Shown here one piece after another: positions 42,596 through 50,488 of a stretch of 64,000 bases of DNA. Origin of the DNA: Nocardia sp. NBC_00416 (GTDB taxonomy: Bacteria > Actinomycetota > Actinomycetes > Mycobacteriales > Mycobacteriaceae); NCBI RefSeq assembly GCF_036032445.1, contig NZ_CP107932.1:2048501-2112500 (forward strand), given 5' to 3'. Both the position numbers and the translations under genes were made by a program. Each line of letters starts with the position of its first letter. The stretch's first letter is position 1. The notes below the pieces were generated by a model. The model was not told the origin of the DNA and made no database searches. It was given only the letters and a program-made list of their open reading frames with translations.

Positions 42596-43480
42596 TCACG
42601 GCCGCAGAGACCTGCGCGGCGCCATGACAACGGTCATCCCGTCGAGCAGTCGCTCGAGACCGAAGGCGAACAGCGACTCCAGATCCAGCTCTGTTCCCGG
42701 CTCGGTGACCTGCGTGATCAGCGGCCTGTCGACGGCCAGCCGCGCGGTGCCCCACTGCGTGCTCGTCATTCCCGAATCCAGTTCGGCGACCGCCTCGGTC
42801 TCGATGTTCACCGCTGTTCCCCGCACATAGTTCACCAGGGTGCCGTAGGCGTGCAGCCGGGTACGCGCGTCCAGGTCCGAGCCGTCGAACGCGCGCAAGG
42901 TCCACACCCCGTAGGCCAGCAGACCCGGCAGCGTGACCGGCCGGGTGATGGAGACCAGCCGCGGCAGCCACGGATGACGCTGGTAGGCCTCCCATTGCAG
43001 ATGCGCCGCCACCCGCAGGTGCGACCGCCAGCCCGGTGGCGGCTCCGGGTAGTCGATCTCGGCGAACGCCGCGTCCGCGATCAAATAGGGAAGTTCGGCC
43101 GCGGCTTCGAGGTACCGATGGAGGGTCACGGTCGCGACGCCGAGTTCGGCGGCCACCCTCCGGGGGGAGAGCGCGGCCAGACCGCCCACATCGGCGATCT
43201 CCATCGCCACCCGCACGACACGATCACTGTCGAGCCCCTCGCTGGAACGCGCGGGCAATCGCCGGGCGGCGACCACGGCGCCCACCCGGGAGGTGGACTC
43301 GATGGCGCCCGACTCCTTGAGCGTCGCCAGCGCCTTGGTGGCCGTCGCCATGGCGACACCCCACTCCCGCACGATCGCCCGGGTCGTGGGGACTCGATCA
43401 CCGGGTCGCAACTCGCCCGCGGTGATGCGCCGCTCTATGTCGGCGACGATCAGGAGATACGGCGGGCGGGGCTCGTTCAC
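42596..43480 (-). CDS. Hybrid regulator: GntR-type HTH fused to a TetR-type domain
   Basis: 294 residues from GTG 43480, with GAGG ahead. Residues 1-70 are a GntR winged helix (LIVADIERRITAGELRPGDR, VPTTRAIVREWGVAMATATK). A second HTH follows (LSPRRVAAELGVATVTLHRY), then a TetR C-terminal ligand domain (RSHLRVAAHLQWEAYQRHPW). Such GntR/TetR fusions are known in actinobacteria. It begins 4 bp after the carotenoid oxygenase stop on the same strand and may be co-transcribed with it. Confidence 0.88.
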   Translation of the reverse strand: MNEPRPPYLLIVADIERRITAGELRPGDRVPTTRAIVREWGVAMATATKALATLKESGAIESTSRVGAVVAARRLPARSSEGLDSDRVVRVAMEIADVGGLAALSPRRVAAELGVATVTLHRYLEAAAELPYLIADAAFAEIDYPEPPPGWRSHLRVAAHLQWEAYQRHPWLPRLVSITRPVTLPGLLAYGVWTLRAFDGSDLDARTRLHAYGTLVNYVRGTAVNIETEAVAELDSGMTSTQWGTARLAVDRPLITQVTEPGTELDLESLFAFGLERLLDGMTVVMAPRRSLRP

Positions 43481-43484
43481 GACC

Positions 43485-44759
43485 TCATGCTGCCACGCCT
43501 GCTCGGTCGGGCAGCCAATTGCCGTGCAGCCCCAACGGCACCCGGGCCGGCAGGTGGACGCGCGCGACCGGTTCACCGGTGAAATCCTGGGCGGCCAGGA
43601 TCACCAGGTCCGCGGCGCCGCGGCGTGGATCGTGCACGTAGGTGAGCAGATACCCCTCGTCTTCGGCCTGCCCGGTCGCGGCGAACACCGCCTCGCCGAC
43701 CGCCTCGTCCCGGCCGAACGCGTGCACCTGCGTGGTCCCCCGCAGCAGATCGTGCTTGACCAGCGCGTTGGTGAAAACCTCATCCGAGGGTGCGCCCTCG
43801 GATGAGAACGGTATCCCGTACAGAGCCGTCGCGGCGGAATAACCGTATCGGTGCGGGCGGGCGGCGAAGGCGTCGTTGATGCGCGGGAAGTCCTGCGGTC
43901 GGTCGTCGATACGCCGCTGGTGGACCTTGTCCGGGGTGATCGTCCAGCGATCCAGCACCGGCCGGATCGCCCCGGGGTCGGCGGGATCGAACGGGCCCTG
44001 CGCGGTGACCAGATCGACGACGACGCCGTTCTCGTCGTCATAGGCGTTGAGCGTGTGACTGACATGGACGGGATCGATATCGAGCCAGCGAACGTCACCA
44101 CCGGACCGCGCCATGACGCCCACCCGGGTGGGGTGCTGCGGTAGCCACCGGCACTCGAACCCGTCGAAGCCCAGCGGCGTATCCCAGAGCACCACATGGT
44201 TCTCGGTGAGCGCGAAGTCGTGCAGGAACGGCGTCCGTGTCATCGGGATCGCGACGGTCTCGGCCACGGCTCCGGCCGTGTCGGTCACGGTGTATCGGAC
44301 GAAGTCGTGTCCCGGCATATACGACAGCGAATGCAGTTCTCCGGTCAGCGGGTCGCGCTTGGAGTGCGCCCCCGCCGTGAATCCATCAGCGGTTCCGCCC
44401 AGCTCGGCGAACCCGACCGTGTTCAACTCGTCGTCCAGCCGGGCCGGCGGCAATCCACCTTCGGCCAGGGCGAATATCTGCTTCGCGTGTTCGATCACAT
44501 GCACCATGGGTGCGTATCCGGGGACACGCACGAAACGGTTTCGGTACCACTCCGCACGCCCATCGCGCAGGCGCACCCCGTGCACCATGCCCTGACCCAT
44601 TCCCCAGATGTGCGTCCGGGCGTCGTCCACACTCGCCGGGTTGGGGCCGTTACGCAGATAGCGGCCGCTGAGCTCGGCCGGTATGCGGCCGGTTACCGGG
44701 AGGTCGTAAGCGGTGATCTCTTCTTCGACCGGGGTGAAATGGTCTTCCAAATACCTCAT
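43485..44759 (-). CDS. Carotenoid oxygenase (RPE65/CCD family)
   Basis: 424 residues from ATG 44759. It is a seven-blade propeller with four iron-binding His; candidates lie in GAHSKRDP, MPGHDF, FLHDFALTEN and the C-terminal LGLHGNWLP. The N-terminal GRYLRNGPNPAS and GMGQGMVHGVRL are signatures of the family. It uses Fe(II) and O2 to cleave a double bond of carotenoids, apocarotenals, stilbenes or lignin-derived phenols. The substrate cannot be told from the sequence. Confidence 0.92.
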   Translation of the reverse strand: MRYLEDHFTPVEEEITAYDLPVTGRIPAELSGRYLRNGPNPASVDDARTHIWGMGQGMVHGVRLRDGRAEWYRNRFVRVPGYAPMVHVIEHAKQIFALAEGGLPPARLDDELNTVGFAELGGTADGFTAGAHSKRDPLTGELHSLSYMPGHDFVRYTVTDTAGAVAETVAIPMTRTPFLHDFALTENHVVLWDTPLGFDGFECRWLPQHPTRVGVMARSGGDVRWLDIDPVHVSHTLNAYDDENGVVVDLVTAQGPFDPADPGAIRPVLDRWTITPDKVHQRRIDDRPQDFPRINDAFAARPHRYGYSAATALYGIPFSSEGAPSDEVFTNALVKHDLLRGTTQVHAFGRDEAVGEAVFAATGQAEDEGYLLTYVHDPRRGAADLVILAAQDFTGEPVARVHLPARVPLGLHGNWLPDRAGVAA

Positions 44760-44938
44760 GTGCACACCGTAGGAACCGGGCGGCACCCGCGGTGGTCCCC
44801 CGCGAGAGATACCGGAATGTGCACTAGTACAGGAGCACAACCGCATCAGACGGGCACCCGGGGGGACGCGGTTCGGCCTCACAACGGGGTGTCGCCGGAA
44901 ACGAGGCCCGCGAGCCGGAAGCGTACCGGCCGGCTTCG

Positions 44939-45307
44939 TCAACCGGTCCCGTATTCGCGCACCGCGGCCAGGTATTCGATGATGGCGTCCCGGTTCCGTT
45001 CCAGGCAGTGGATCCGGTCGCTCATCCGATCGCGTTCCCCTTCGAGCGTGGCCAGCATCTCCGGGGTGGCGTCCGGGAAATAGATGGTGCGCGGCTTGTC
45101 CAGGCAGGGCAGGATCTGTTTGATGATGCGGGTCGGCAGACCGGCGTCGAGCAGCCCTCGGATCTGCAGCACCCGATCGACGAACCGTTCGTCGTAACTG
45201 CGGTAGCCGTTGGCACACCGCTGCGCGACGATCAACCCTTGGTCCTCGTAATAGCGCAGCAACCGGCGCGAGGTGCCCGTGCGTTGCGACAGCTCCCCGA
45301 TTCTCAT
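44939..45307 (-). CDS. MerR-family transcriptional regulator
   Basis: 122 residues. Winged helix MRIGELSQRTGTSRRLLRYY, the EDQGLI turn and a wing with RSYDERFVDRVLQIRGLLDA. The C-terminal helix (LEGERDRMSDRIHCLERNRD) is a short dimerisation coiled coil, so the effector domain is minimal. It is divergent from the polysaccharide deacetylase gene; the 55-bp spacer carries TTGAC/GTCAA half-sites. Confidence 0.9.
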   Translation of the reverse strand: MRIGELSQRTGTSRRLLRYYEDQGLIVAQRCANGYRSYDERFVDRVLQIRGLLDAGLPTRIIKQILPCLDKPRTIYFPDATPEMLATLEGERDRMSDRIHCLERNRDAIIEYLAAVREYGTG

Positions 45308-45362
45308 CCCATCACCTCACCGCTTGACCTTCACATTGATGTCAACCTTTGACGATAAGCGA
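45308..45362 (+). promoter_or_regulatory. Divergent MerR-type promoter
   Basis: The spacer holds TTGACC followed by an inverted GTCAACC half-site (TTGAC-N12-GTCAA) and a GACGAT -10 candidate about 20 bases after TTGACC. The long -35/-10 distance is characteristic of MerR control. No ribosome binding site is seen before ATG 45363, so the message may be nearly leaderless. Confidence 0.5.
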
Positions 45363-46250
45363 ATGGACAACGAACTGTTCGATTACAGCGCCATCGTCGA
45401 CCGCGATCCGCTCCGCTGGCCGGGCGAGGCGCGGGTGGCGTTCTATGTGGGGCTCAATATCGAGCACTATCAGGTGGATCAGCCGTCGACCAGCATCTTC
45501 GCGGGCACCGCGGGACAGGTCCCCGATCCGCTCAACTACGGCTGGCGCGATTACGGGCCGCGGGTAGGATTCTGGCGGATCCTGGAGTCGCTGGACCGCC
45601 ACGGCATCCGAGCCAGCGCGCTGCTCAATTCCGATGTGGCCGAGCACTATCCGCGCATCATCGAGGCCGGGCGGGAACGCGACTGGGCCTGGCTGGCGCA
45701 CGGCAAGAACAACTCCGTACTCCAGGCCGAACTCTCGGCCGCGGACGAACGCGCCTACCTCGCCGACGTGGTCACCACCATCGAACGGGCCACCGGGACC
45801 CGGCCGCGCGGCTGGATGGGTCCCGCGCTCAGCGAGAGTTTCCGCACCCCGCACCTGCTGCGTGAGCTCGGTCTCGACTACGTCCTGGATTGGACCAACG
45901 ACGACCAGCCCTACCCGCTGCGGGTCCCGGGGATGCTGAGCGTGCCGTACTCGGTGGAGTTGAACGACAACACACTGTTCCTCGGCACCGGTCTCACCGG
46001 ACCCGATTTCGTCCGGACCGTCCGGGACCAGCTCGACCGGTTGTGGGAGGAATCGGCGACCAGCGGCCGCGTCATGGCCCTGGCACTGCACCCGTTCGTC
46101 ACCGGCCAGGCGTTCCGGGCCCGCTACCTCGATCAGGCGCTCGCCTACATCGTCGAACATCCCGGCGTATGGGTCACCACCAGCGACGAGATCGCGGCGC
46201 ATTACGCGGCCACCCGCACCGGGCCGACTGTCAGAAGTACGTCCCGCTGA
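45363..46250 (+). CDS. Polysaccharide deacetylase-family protein
   Basis: 295 residues from ATG 45363; ATG 45339 is also in frame. It has the NodB/PuuE-like barrel (PF01522): RVAFYVGLNIEHYQVD, RASALLNSDVAEHYPRIIEA, WAWLAHGKNNS and GWMGPALSESFRTPHLLREL. Members of this branch include allantoinase PuuE and cell-wall deacetylases. There is no signal peptide, so a cytoplasmic small amide is more likely than a wall polymer. Its 3' end overlaps the convergent eis-like gene by 20 bp. Confidence 0.9.
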   Translation: MDNELFDYSAIVDRDPLRWPGEARVAFYVGLNIEHYQVDQPSTSIFAGTAGQVPDPLNYGWRDYGPRVGFWRILESLDRHGIRASALLNSDVAEHYPRIIEAGRERDWAWLAHGKNNSVLQAELSAADERAYLADVVTTIERATGTRPRGWMGPALSESFRTPHLLRELGLDYVLDWTNDDQPYPLRVPGMLSVPYSVELNDNTLFLGTGLTGPDFVRTVRDQLDRLWEESATSGRVMALALHPFVTGQAFRARYLDQALAYIVEHPGVWVTTSDEIAAHYAATRTGPTVRSTSR

Positions 46251-47427
46251 ACGGGTGATCCGCCACCCCGAACAGCACGTCCGCGGCCGCCGCGGCGCCG
46301 GGCCGATGCTCGGTGACGCGGCCCGCGAGGGACAGATGACCCCAGCGGGTGCCACCGAGATAGGCCGCCGCCAGCGCCGCGATATCGGCACTCAGGTCGG
46401 GGGGAGCGTCCACCGCGGTCACCGCACCGTCCGCGATCCGGTAGGTCCCCGTGTTGGCGGGCAGGAGCGGGTCGGTGACAGCGAGGACGACCGGGCGGCC
46501 GGGCCGGTAGGCGCGACGTGTCAGCGCGGCCGCGACATCGATCAGCCGCAACCATGTCTCATCCCGGATCTCGGTGACCCGCAGGGCCCGCTCGTCGGTC
46601 AGCAGATGGCGCAGCGGGGCGTCGGGCGCGGTCGCCGTCAGGACCACCCGGTCGACGATATCGGCGGACAGCAGGTGGCGGACCAGCCCCAGGTACGCGG
46701 CGGGGGTGGTCGCGACCAGATCGTCCACGACCACGGTCCGTTCCGGCCGGCGGGACCAATCGGTGGTTTCATCGGCCCGGTAGCGGACGAATCCGTCCTC
46801 GGCGCCGGGTTCACCGTGCACGGCGACATGGCCGTGGCCCCGCATCAGTTGCTGCAATCGCCACCAGTGGGAGGGCCGGTCGATGGCGCCGGTCCACGAT
46901 ACGTCGGCGGTGGCATAGATCTTGGCGGGAACCTCCCAGCCGTCGGCGGGCGTGAGCAACCGGACCGGTCCCGCGGCGGGCACGGTGTCACGGAAGCGGG
47001 CCCGGCGGACATCGATCTCACAGCGGGCCGCCGACCCCGCCACGCCGTAACCGAACCGCTCGTAGATCCCGCCCTGGGTGGCACGCAGCGACGCCACGAC
47101 CTCTCCGCGTTCGGCGATATCGGTGAGTTGCCGGCGCAGCAGCGCGGACGCGATGCCCTGACGCGCGTATGTCGACAGCACCCCCACATGGGTCACCGCC
47201 GCATGCGGCAGCCGTGCCCCACCCGGCGCCACCAGCCAGCTGGTGTAGGAATTGACCGTTCCCACCAGTTCGCCGGCGACGCGGGCGCCGAGTGTGCGCC
47301 CGAGTTCGTTCAGCCCGTCCCCGGACTCCGCCGACAGTGGCGGCACCCCGACCATCGCGGTCCGGAACACCTGCTGCGCGGCACGCAGATCCGCTGCGTC
47401 GGTCAGTATGTCGATATCGATGGGCAT
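46231..47427 (-). CDS. eis: Eis-like GNAT N-acetyltransferase
   Basis: 398 residues, normal for Eis (about 400). The N-terminal GNAT domain shows HVGVLSTYARQGIASALLRR (acetyl-CoA loop) and ATQGGIYERFGYGVA. A second GNAT-like domain follows, then a C-terminal SCP-like domain, ending in a free-carboxylate Phe (SGTYF), as Eis uses for catalysis. Eis acetylates amines at several positions, including aminoglycosides and protein lysines. Calling it the orthologue rather than a paralogue of mycobacterial Eis is uncertain. Confidence 0.88.
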   Translation of the reverse strand: MPIDIDILTDAADLRAAQQVFRTAMVGVPPLSAESGDGLNELGRTLGARVAGELVGTVNSYTSWLVAPGGARLPHAAVTHVGVLSTYARQGIASALLRRQLTDIAERGEVVASLRATQGGIYERFGYGVAGSAARCEIDVRRARFRDTVPAAGPVRLLTPADGWEVPAKIYATADVSWTGAIDRPSHWWRLQQLMRGHGHVAVHGEPGAEDGFVRYRADETTDWSRRPERTVVVDDLVATTPAAYLGLVRHLLSADIVDRVVLTATAPDAPLRHLLTDERALRVTEIRDETWLRLIDVAAALTRRAYRPGRPVVLAVTDPLLPANTGTYRIADGAVTAVDAPPDLSADIAALAAAYLGGTRWGHLSLAGRVTEHRPGAAAAADVLFGVADHPFSGTYF

Positions 47428-47530
47428 ATCGGGTCACCCCCGTCGTGAGTCGGATTCGGTAGGGACGCTCGGGCTCGCTGCCTCGTACAGCGGCCCGCGG
47501 GTCGCGACCCTTGTCCTATCGGGCACGGCT

Positions 47531-48844
47531 TCAAATCGTGCACGGCCCCGCCCCGGCGGCCGTTGCCGCGACCAGACCCGGGCGGGTCTCCGGAACCGGA
47601 TCCCAGCGGCCGCCCGCACAGGCGTAGTCCCACCGCGGTCCCCGGGTGACCAGCGCGTGCACGGCGGCCAGGAGCCGGTCGATATCGGCGGCCGTGGAAC
47701 CGAGCCCGATACTCGCGCGCAACGCGGCGTCGAGACCGAACCGCGCCAGCAGCGGGTGCGCGCAGAAACGGCCGTCGCGCACACCGATCGCGTGTTCCGC
47801 GGACAGATAGGCCGCGACCTGTCCGGCATCGAATCCGTCTACGGTGAAGGCGACGATTCCCACACAATCGGCGCTGTCCGGCCAGATCCGCAGACAGCGC
47901 ACCCCCGCGATGTCCTCCAGTCCGGTCCGCAGCCGGTGGGTGAGTGCCTGCTCGTGCGCTTGCGCCGGACCGGCGAGCTCGGTGAGCGCCTCGCAGGCGG
48001 CCGCCAGCGCCGCGGCGCCCAGCACATTCGGAGAACCCGCCTCGTGCCGGTGTGGGGCGGCGGCCCAGATCGCAGTCTCCCGGGTGACCGCGGTGACCGC
48101 GCCGCCGCCGGCCAGATAGGGGGGCGCGGTGTCGAGCCAGTCGCGGCGGCCCACCAGCACACCGGCGCCGAACGGCGCGTACAGCTTGTGACCCGAGCAG
48201 GCCAGGTAGTCGATCCCGGTGGCGCACAGGTCGATTCGGCGGTGCGGGGCCAGTTGCGCCGCGTCCACGAGTATCCGCGCACCGTACCGATGCGCGAGTT
48301 CGGCCAGGCGCTCCAGCGGCAGCACCTCACCCGTGACATTGGACGCCCCCGTCACCGCCAGCAGGGCGGCGGGTTTCGCGCACAGTTCGGCGGTCAGCCG
48401 GTCGATCGTCTCGGCGAGGGTATCCGCCGCGGGCACCACCCGGCGGCCGTGCCGGTCCCAGGGCAGGTAGTTCGCGTGGTGTTCGATATCGAGCACCACG
48501 GTCTCGCCGGGGACGCATCCGGCGAGCAGGTTCAACGAGTCGGTGGTGTTGCGGGTGAACACCACCTCTTGATCGTCGGCGCAGCGCAGGAATCGGCGCA
48601 CCGACTCCCGGGCCGCCTCGTAGCACTGGGTGGAGATCCGGGACGCGTAGCCCGCGCCGCGATGCACGCTCGCGTAGTAGGGCAGCAGCTCGGCGACCCG
48701 CGCGCCGACCTGCTCCAACGCCGGCGCGCTGGCCGCGTAGTCGAAATTGGCGTAGCCGCCGGTCCCGCCCTGCACCAGCGGTACCCGCAGGTCGGCACCG
48801 GACACCCGGGCCGGGGCGCAGGTCGGGTCGTATACAGCGGTCAT
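47531..48844 (-). CDS. Class V aminotransferase (SufS/cysteine desulfurase-like)
   Basis: 437 residues from ATG 48844, with AAGGGA 7 bases ahead. PLP-dependent fold type I: ANFDYAASAPALEQVGARVA, FTRNTTDSLNLLAG, ILVDAAQLAPH and the Schiff-base Lys in YLACSGHKLYAPFGAGVLVG. It resembles SufS/CsdA, selenocysteine lyases and isopenicillin epimerase-like enzymes; no scaffold gene is next to it. A SAM-IV riboswitch 80 bp upstream ties it to sulfur amino acid supply: it should be expressed when S-adenosylmethionine is low. Confidence 0.92.
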   Translation of the reverse strand: MTAVYDPTCAPARVSGADLRVPLVQGGTGGYANFDYAASAPALEQVGARVAELLPYYASVHRGAGYASRISTQCYEAARESVRRFLRCADDQEVVFTRNTTDSLNLLAGCVPGETVVLDIEHHANYLPWDRHGRRVVPAADTLAETIDRLTAELCAKPAALLAVTGASNVTGEVLPLERLAELAHRYGARILVDAAQLAPHRRIDLCATGIDYLACSGHKLYAPFGAGVLVGRRDWLDTAPPYLAGGGAVTAVTRETAIWAAAPHRHEAGSPNVLGAAALAAACEALTELAGPAQAHEQALTHRLRTGLEDIAGVRCLRIWPDSADCVGIVAFTVDGFDAGQVAAYLSAEHAIGVRDGRFCAHPLLARFGLDAALRASIGLGSTAADIDRLLAAVHALVTRGPRWDYACAGGRWDPVPETRPGLVAATAAGAGPCTI

Positions 48845-48904
48845 CACGCAATCCCTTCGATCGAGGGACTCCGGATCGGGGAGTGAACGGAGCCCGCGCT
48901 TGCC

Positions 48905-49006
48905 GCGCTCGGGCGAGCAGCGGCCAGGTCGTCACCCGGGGCACCCCACCGCGGAGGAGGGTTGCCGGCCAGCAAGCCGGGGCTTCACGCTGGCACTCAT
49001 GACCTG
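48905..49006 (-). promoter_or_regulatory. SAM-IV riboswitch
   Basis: Read on the minus strand, the core runs from GGTCATGAGTGCCAGCG (5' end near 49004) through AAGCCCCGGCTTGCTGG, CCGGCAACCCTCC and CCGCGGTGGGGTGCCCCGGG to TGACGACC (about 48927). This is the conserved SAM-IV aptamer, with the outer helix closed by GGTC and GACC. GC-rich hairpin-forming sequence (GCTCGCCCGAGC) follows and may be the expression platform. The gene controlled is the class V aminotransferase. Transcription must start near the end of the upstream monooxygenase gene (stop at 49037). Confidence 0.92.
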
Positions 49007-49036
49007 AGGCGAGGTTGTCAGAGGCTCACCGACTTG

Positions 49037-50428
49037 TCAACTCGAACCGGACCGGTGCGCGCCGACGGGCTCGTCGGGCACAGACCGGCGCACCGGATCC
49101 GCCGATTCCGGCGACCGATCCCGGCGCGAAGCCCCCAACTGATCTCGGAAGGTCCGGGCCCCGGGCAGGTAATCGTCATGGAAAACCTTGTGGCGCTGCA
49201 ATTCCGGGACCACATGGTCGACGAACTGCGCCAGGCCGTGCGGCAGGATGGGCGGCTGGATACTGAACCCGTCCACCGCACCGCGGTCGTGCCAGTCGAT
49301 GATCGAATCGGCTATCTGCTCGGGAGTCCCGATCACCACTTGATGACCGCGACTCGTCCCGAACTGCTCCTGCAATTTCCGGAGCGTGTTCCGGCCGCTG
49401 TCGATGAGATCGCGCAAGGTCTGGTATCTGCCCTGCTGTCCTTGGAAGCCGGTCGCCGGAAGTGCGGGCAGGATCTCGTCGTAGCCGTATCCGCTCAGAT
49501 CGAGCCCGGTGAAGGTGGCGATCTGCCGGGCCACTTGAGCGGGCAGAACGAGTTCCTCCAGTTCGTCGTACAGCTTGCGGGCCTCGGCCTCGGTCGAACC
49601 GATGAACGGCCACAACCCGGGCAGGACGCGGACATCGCCGGGTGAACGCCCCGCGTCCCGGGCCGCGCCGCGGAGCGCGTCACGGAAGGACTTCGCCTCC
49701 TGGAACGTCTGCTGCACCGTGAACACGACCTCCGCGTACCGCCCGGCGAACTCGATACCGGCCGGTGACCTCCCCGCCTGGACGATCACCGGTCTGCCCT
49801 GCGGCGACCGGGGCAGGTCCAGCGGTCCGCCGAAGGTGAAGCGCCCGATCCGGCTCGGTTCGGTCGCCACCCGGTCCTGATCGAGATACCGGCCCGACGC
49901 GCGATCACGGACCACCGCGCCGGGCTCCCAGGAGTGCAGCAGATGATCGACCGCGTCCACGAGTTCGGCCGCCGCGCGGTATCGGTCGTCGTGCTCGGCC
50001 AGCCGCGCCGACCCGAAGTTCCGGGCCTCGTGGTCGGAAGTCGAGGTCACCACGTTCCAGCCGAATCGGCCGCCGCTGAAATGGTCGAGGGTGTTGATCA
50101 ACCGGGCGAGGTGGTACGGCGGGTAGAAGGCCGTGGAGATCGTCGCGACCAGTCCGATGCGTTCGGTGTGCTGGGACAGCGCCGCGAGTGTCACCAGCGG
50201 TTCGAGGTTGCTCACCCCGTTCAGCGCTACGTTCGGTGAGAACGCGAGCGTATCGGCGAGGAAGAACGCATGGAATTTGCCGCGTTCGGCGATCCGCACC
50301 AGGTCGACATAGTGGGCGGGAGTCAATTCCGCCGCCTCGTCCGGCGCGGCCGGATGCCGCCACGATGCCGCGTGATGGCCGGCTCCCATGACGAACGCGC
50401 TGAGGATCAGCCCGGGTCGGTGTGCCAC
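49037..50428 (-). CDS. NtaA/SnaA/DszA-family FMNH2-dependent monooxygenase
   Basis: 463 residues from GTG 50428, after AAGGTGA. Luciferase-like TIM barrel: FHAFFLADTLAF, ATISTAFYPPYHLARLINTL, GRFGWNVVTSTSDHEARNFG, PQGRPVIVQAGRSPAGIEFA. The VQAGRS motif is shared by sulfonate, sulfone and chelator monooxygenases. It needs FMNH2 from a separate reductase. It follows the Dpp-type transporter gene by 60 bp on the same strand, so it probably acts on what that transporter imports. Confidence 0.92.
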   Translation of the reverse strand: MAHRPGLILSAFVMGAGHHAASWRHPAAPDEAAELTPAHYVDLVRIAERGKFHAFFLADTLAFSPNVALNGVSNLEPLVTLAALSQHTERIGLVATISTAFYPPYHLARLINTLDHFSGGRFGWNVVTSTSDHEARNFGSARLAEHDDRYRAAAELVDAVDHLLHSWEPGAVVRDRASGRYLDQDRVATEPSRIGRFTFGGPLDLPRSPQGRPVIVQAGRSPAGIEFAGRYAEVVFTVQQTFQEAKSFRDALRGAARDAGRSPGDVRVLPGLWPFIGSTEAEARKLYDELEELVLPAQVARQIATFTGLDLSGYGYDEILPALPATGFQGQQGRYQTLRDLIDSGRNTLRKLQEQFGTSRGHQVVIGTPEQIADSIIDWHDRGAVDGFSIQPPILPHGLAQFVDHVVPELQRHKVFHDDYLPGARTFRDQLGASRRDRSPESADPVRRSVPDEPVGAHRSGSS

Positions 50429-50488
50429 AGATTCACCTTCTCGTTGTGCTCGGACTTTTTTCGGATACTTCGGGCTGCCGGGCGGCCC

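Noticed and set aside
44760..45218. Extension of the carotenoid oxygenase frame upstream to 45218
   Set aside because: The added sequence is Arg/Pro-rich, antisense to the MerR gene, and family members start near the MRYLEDHF position.
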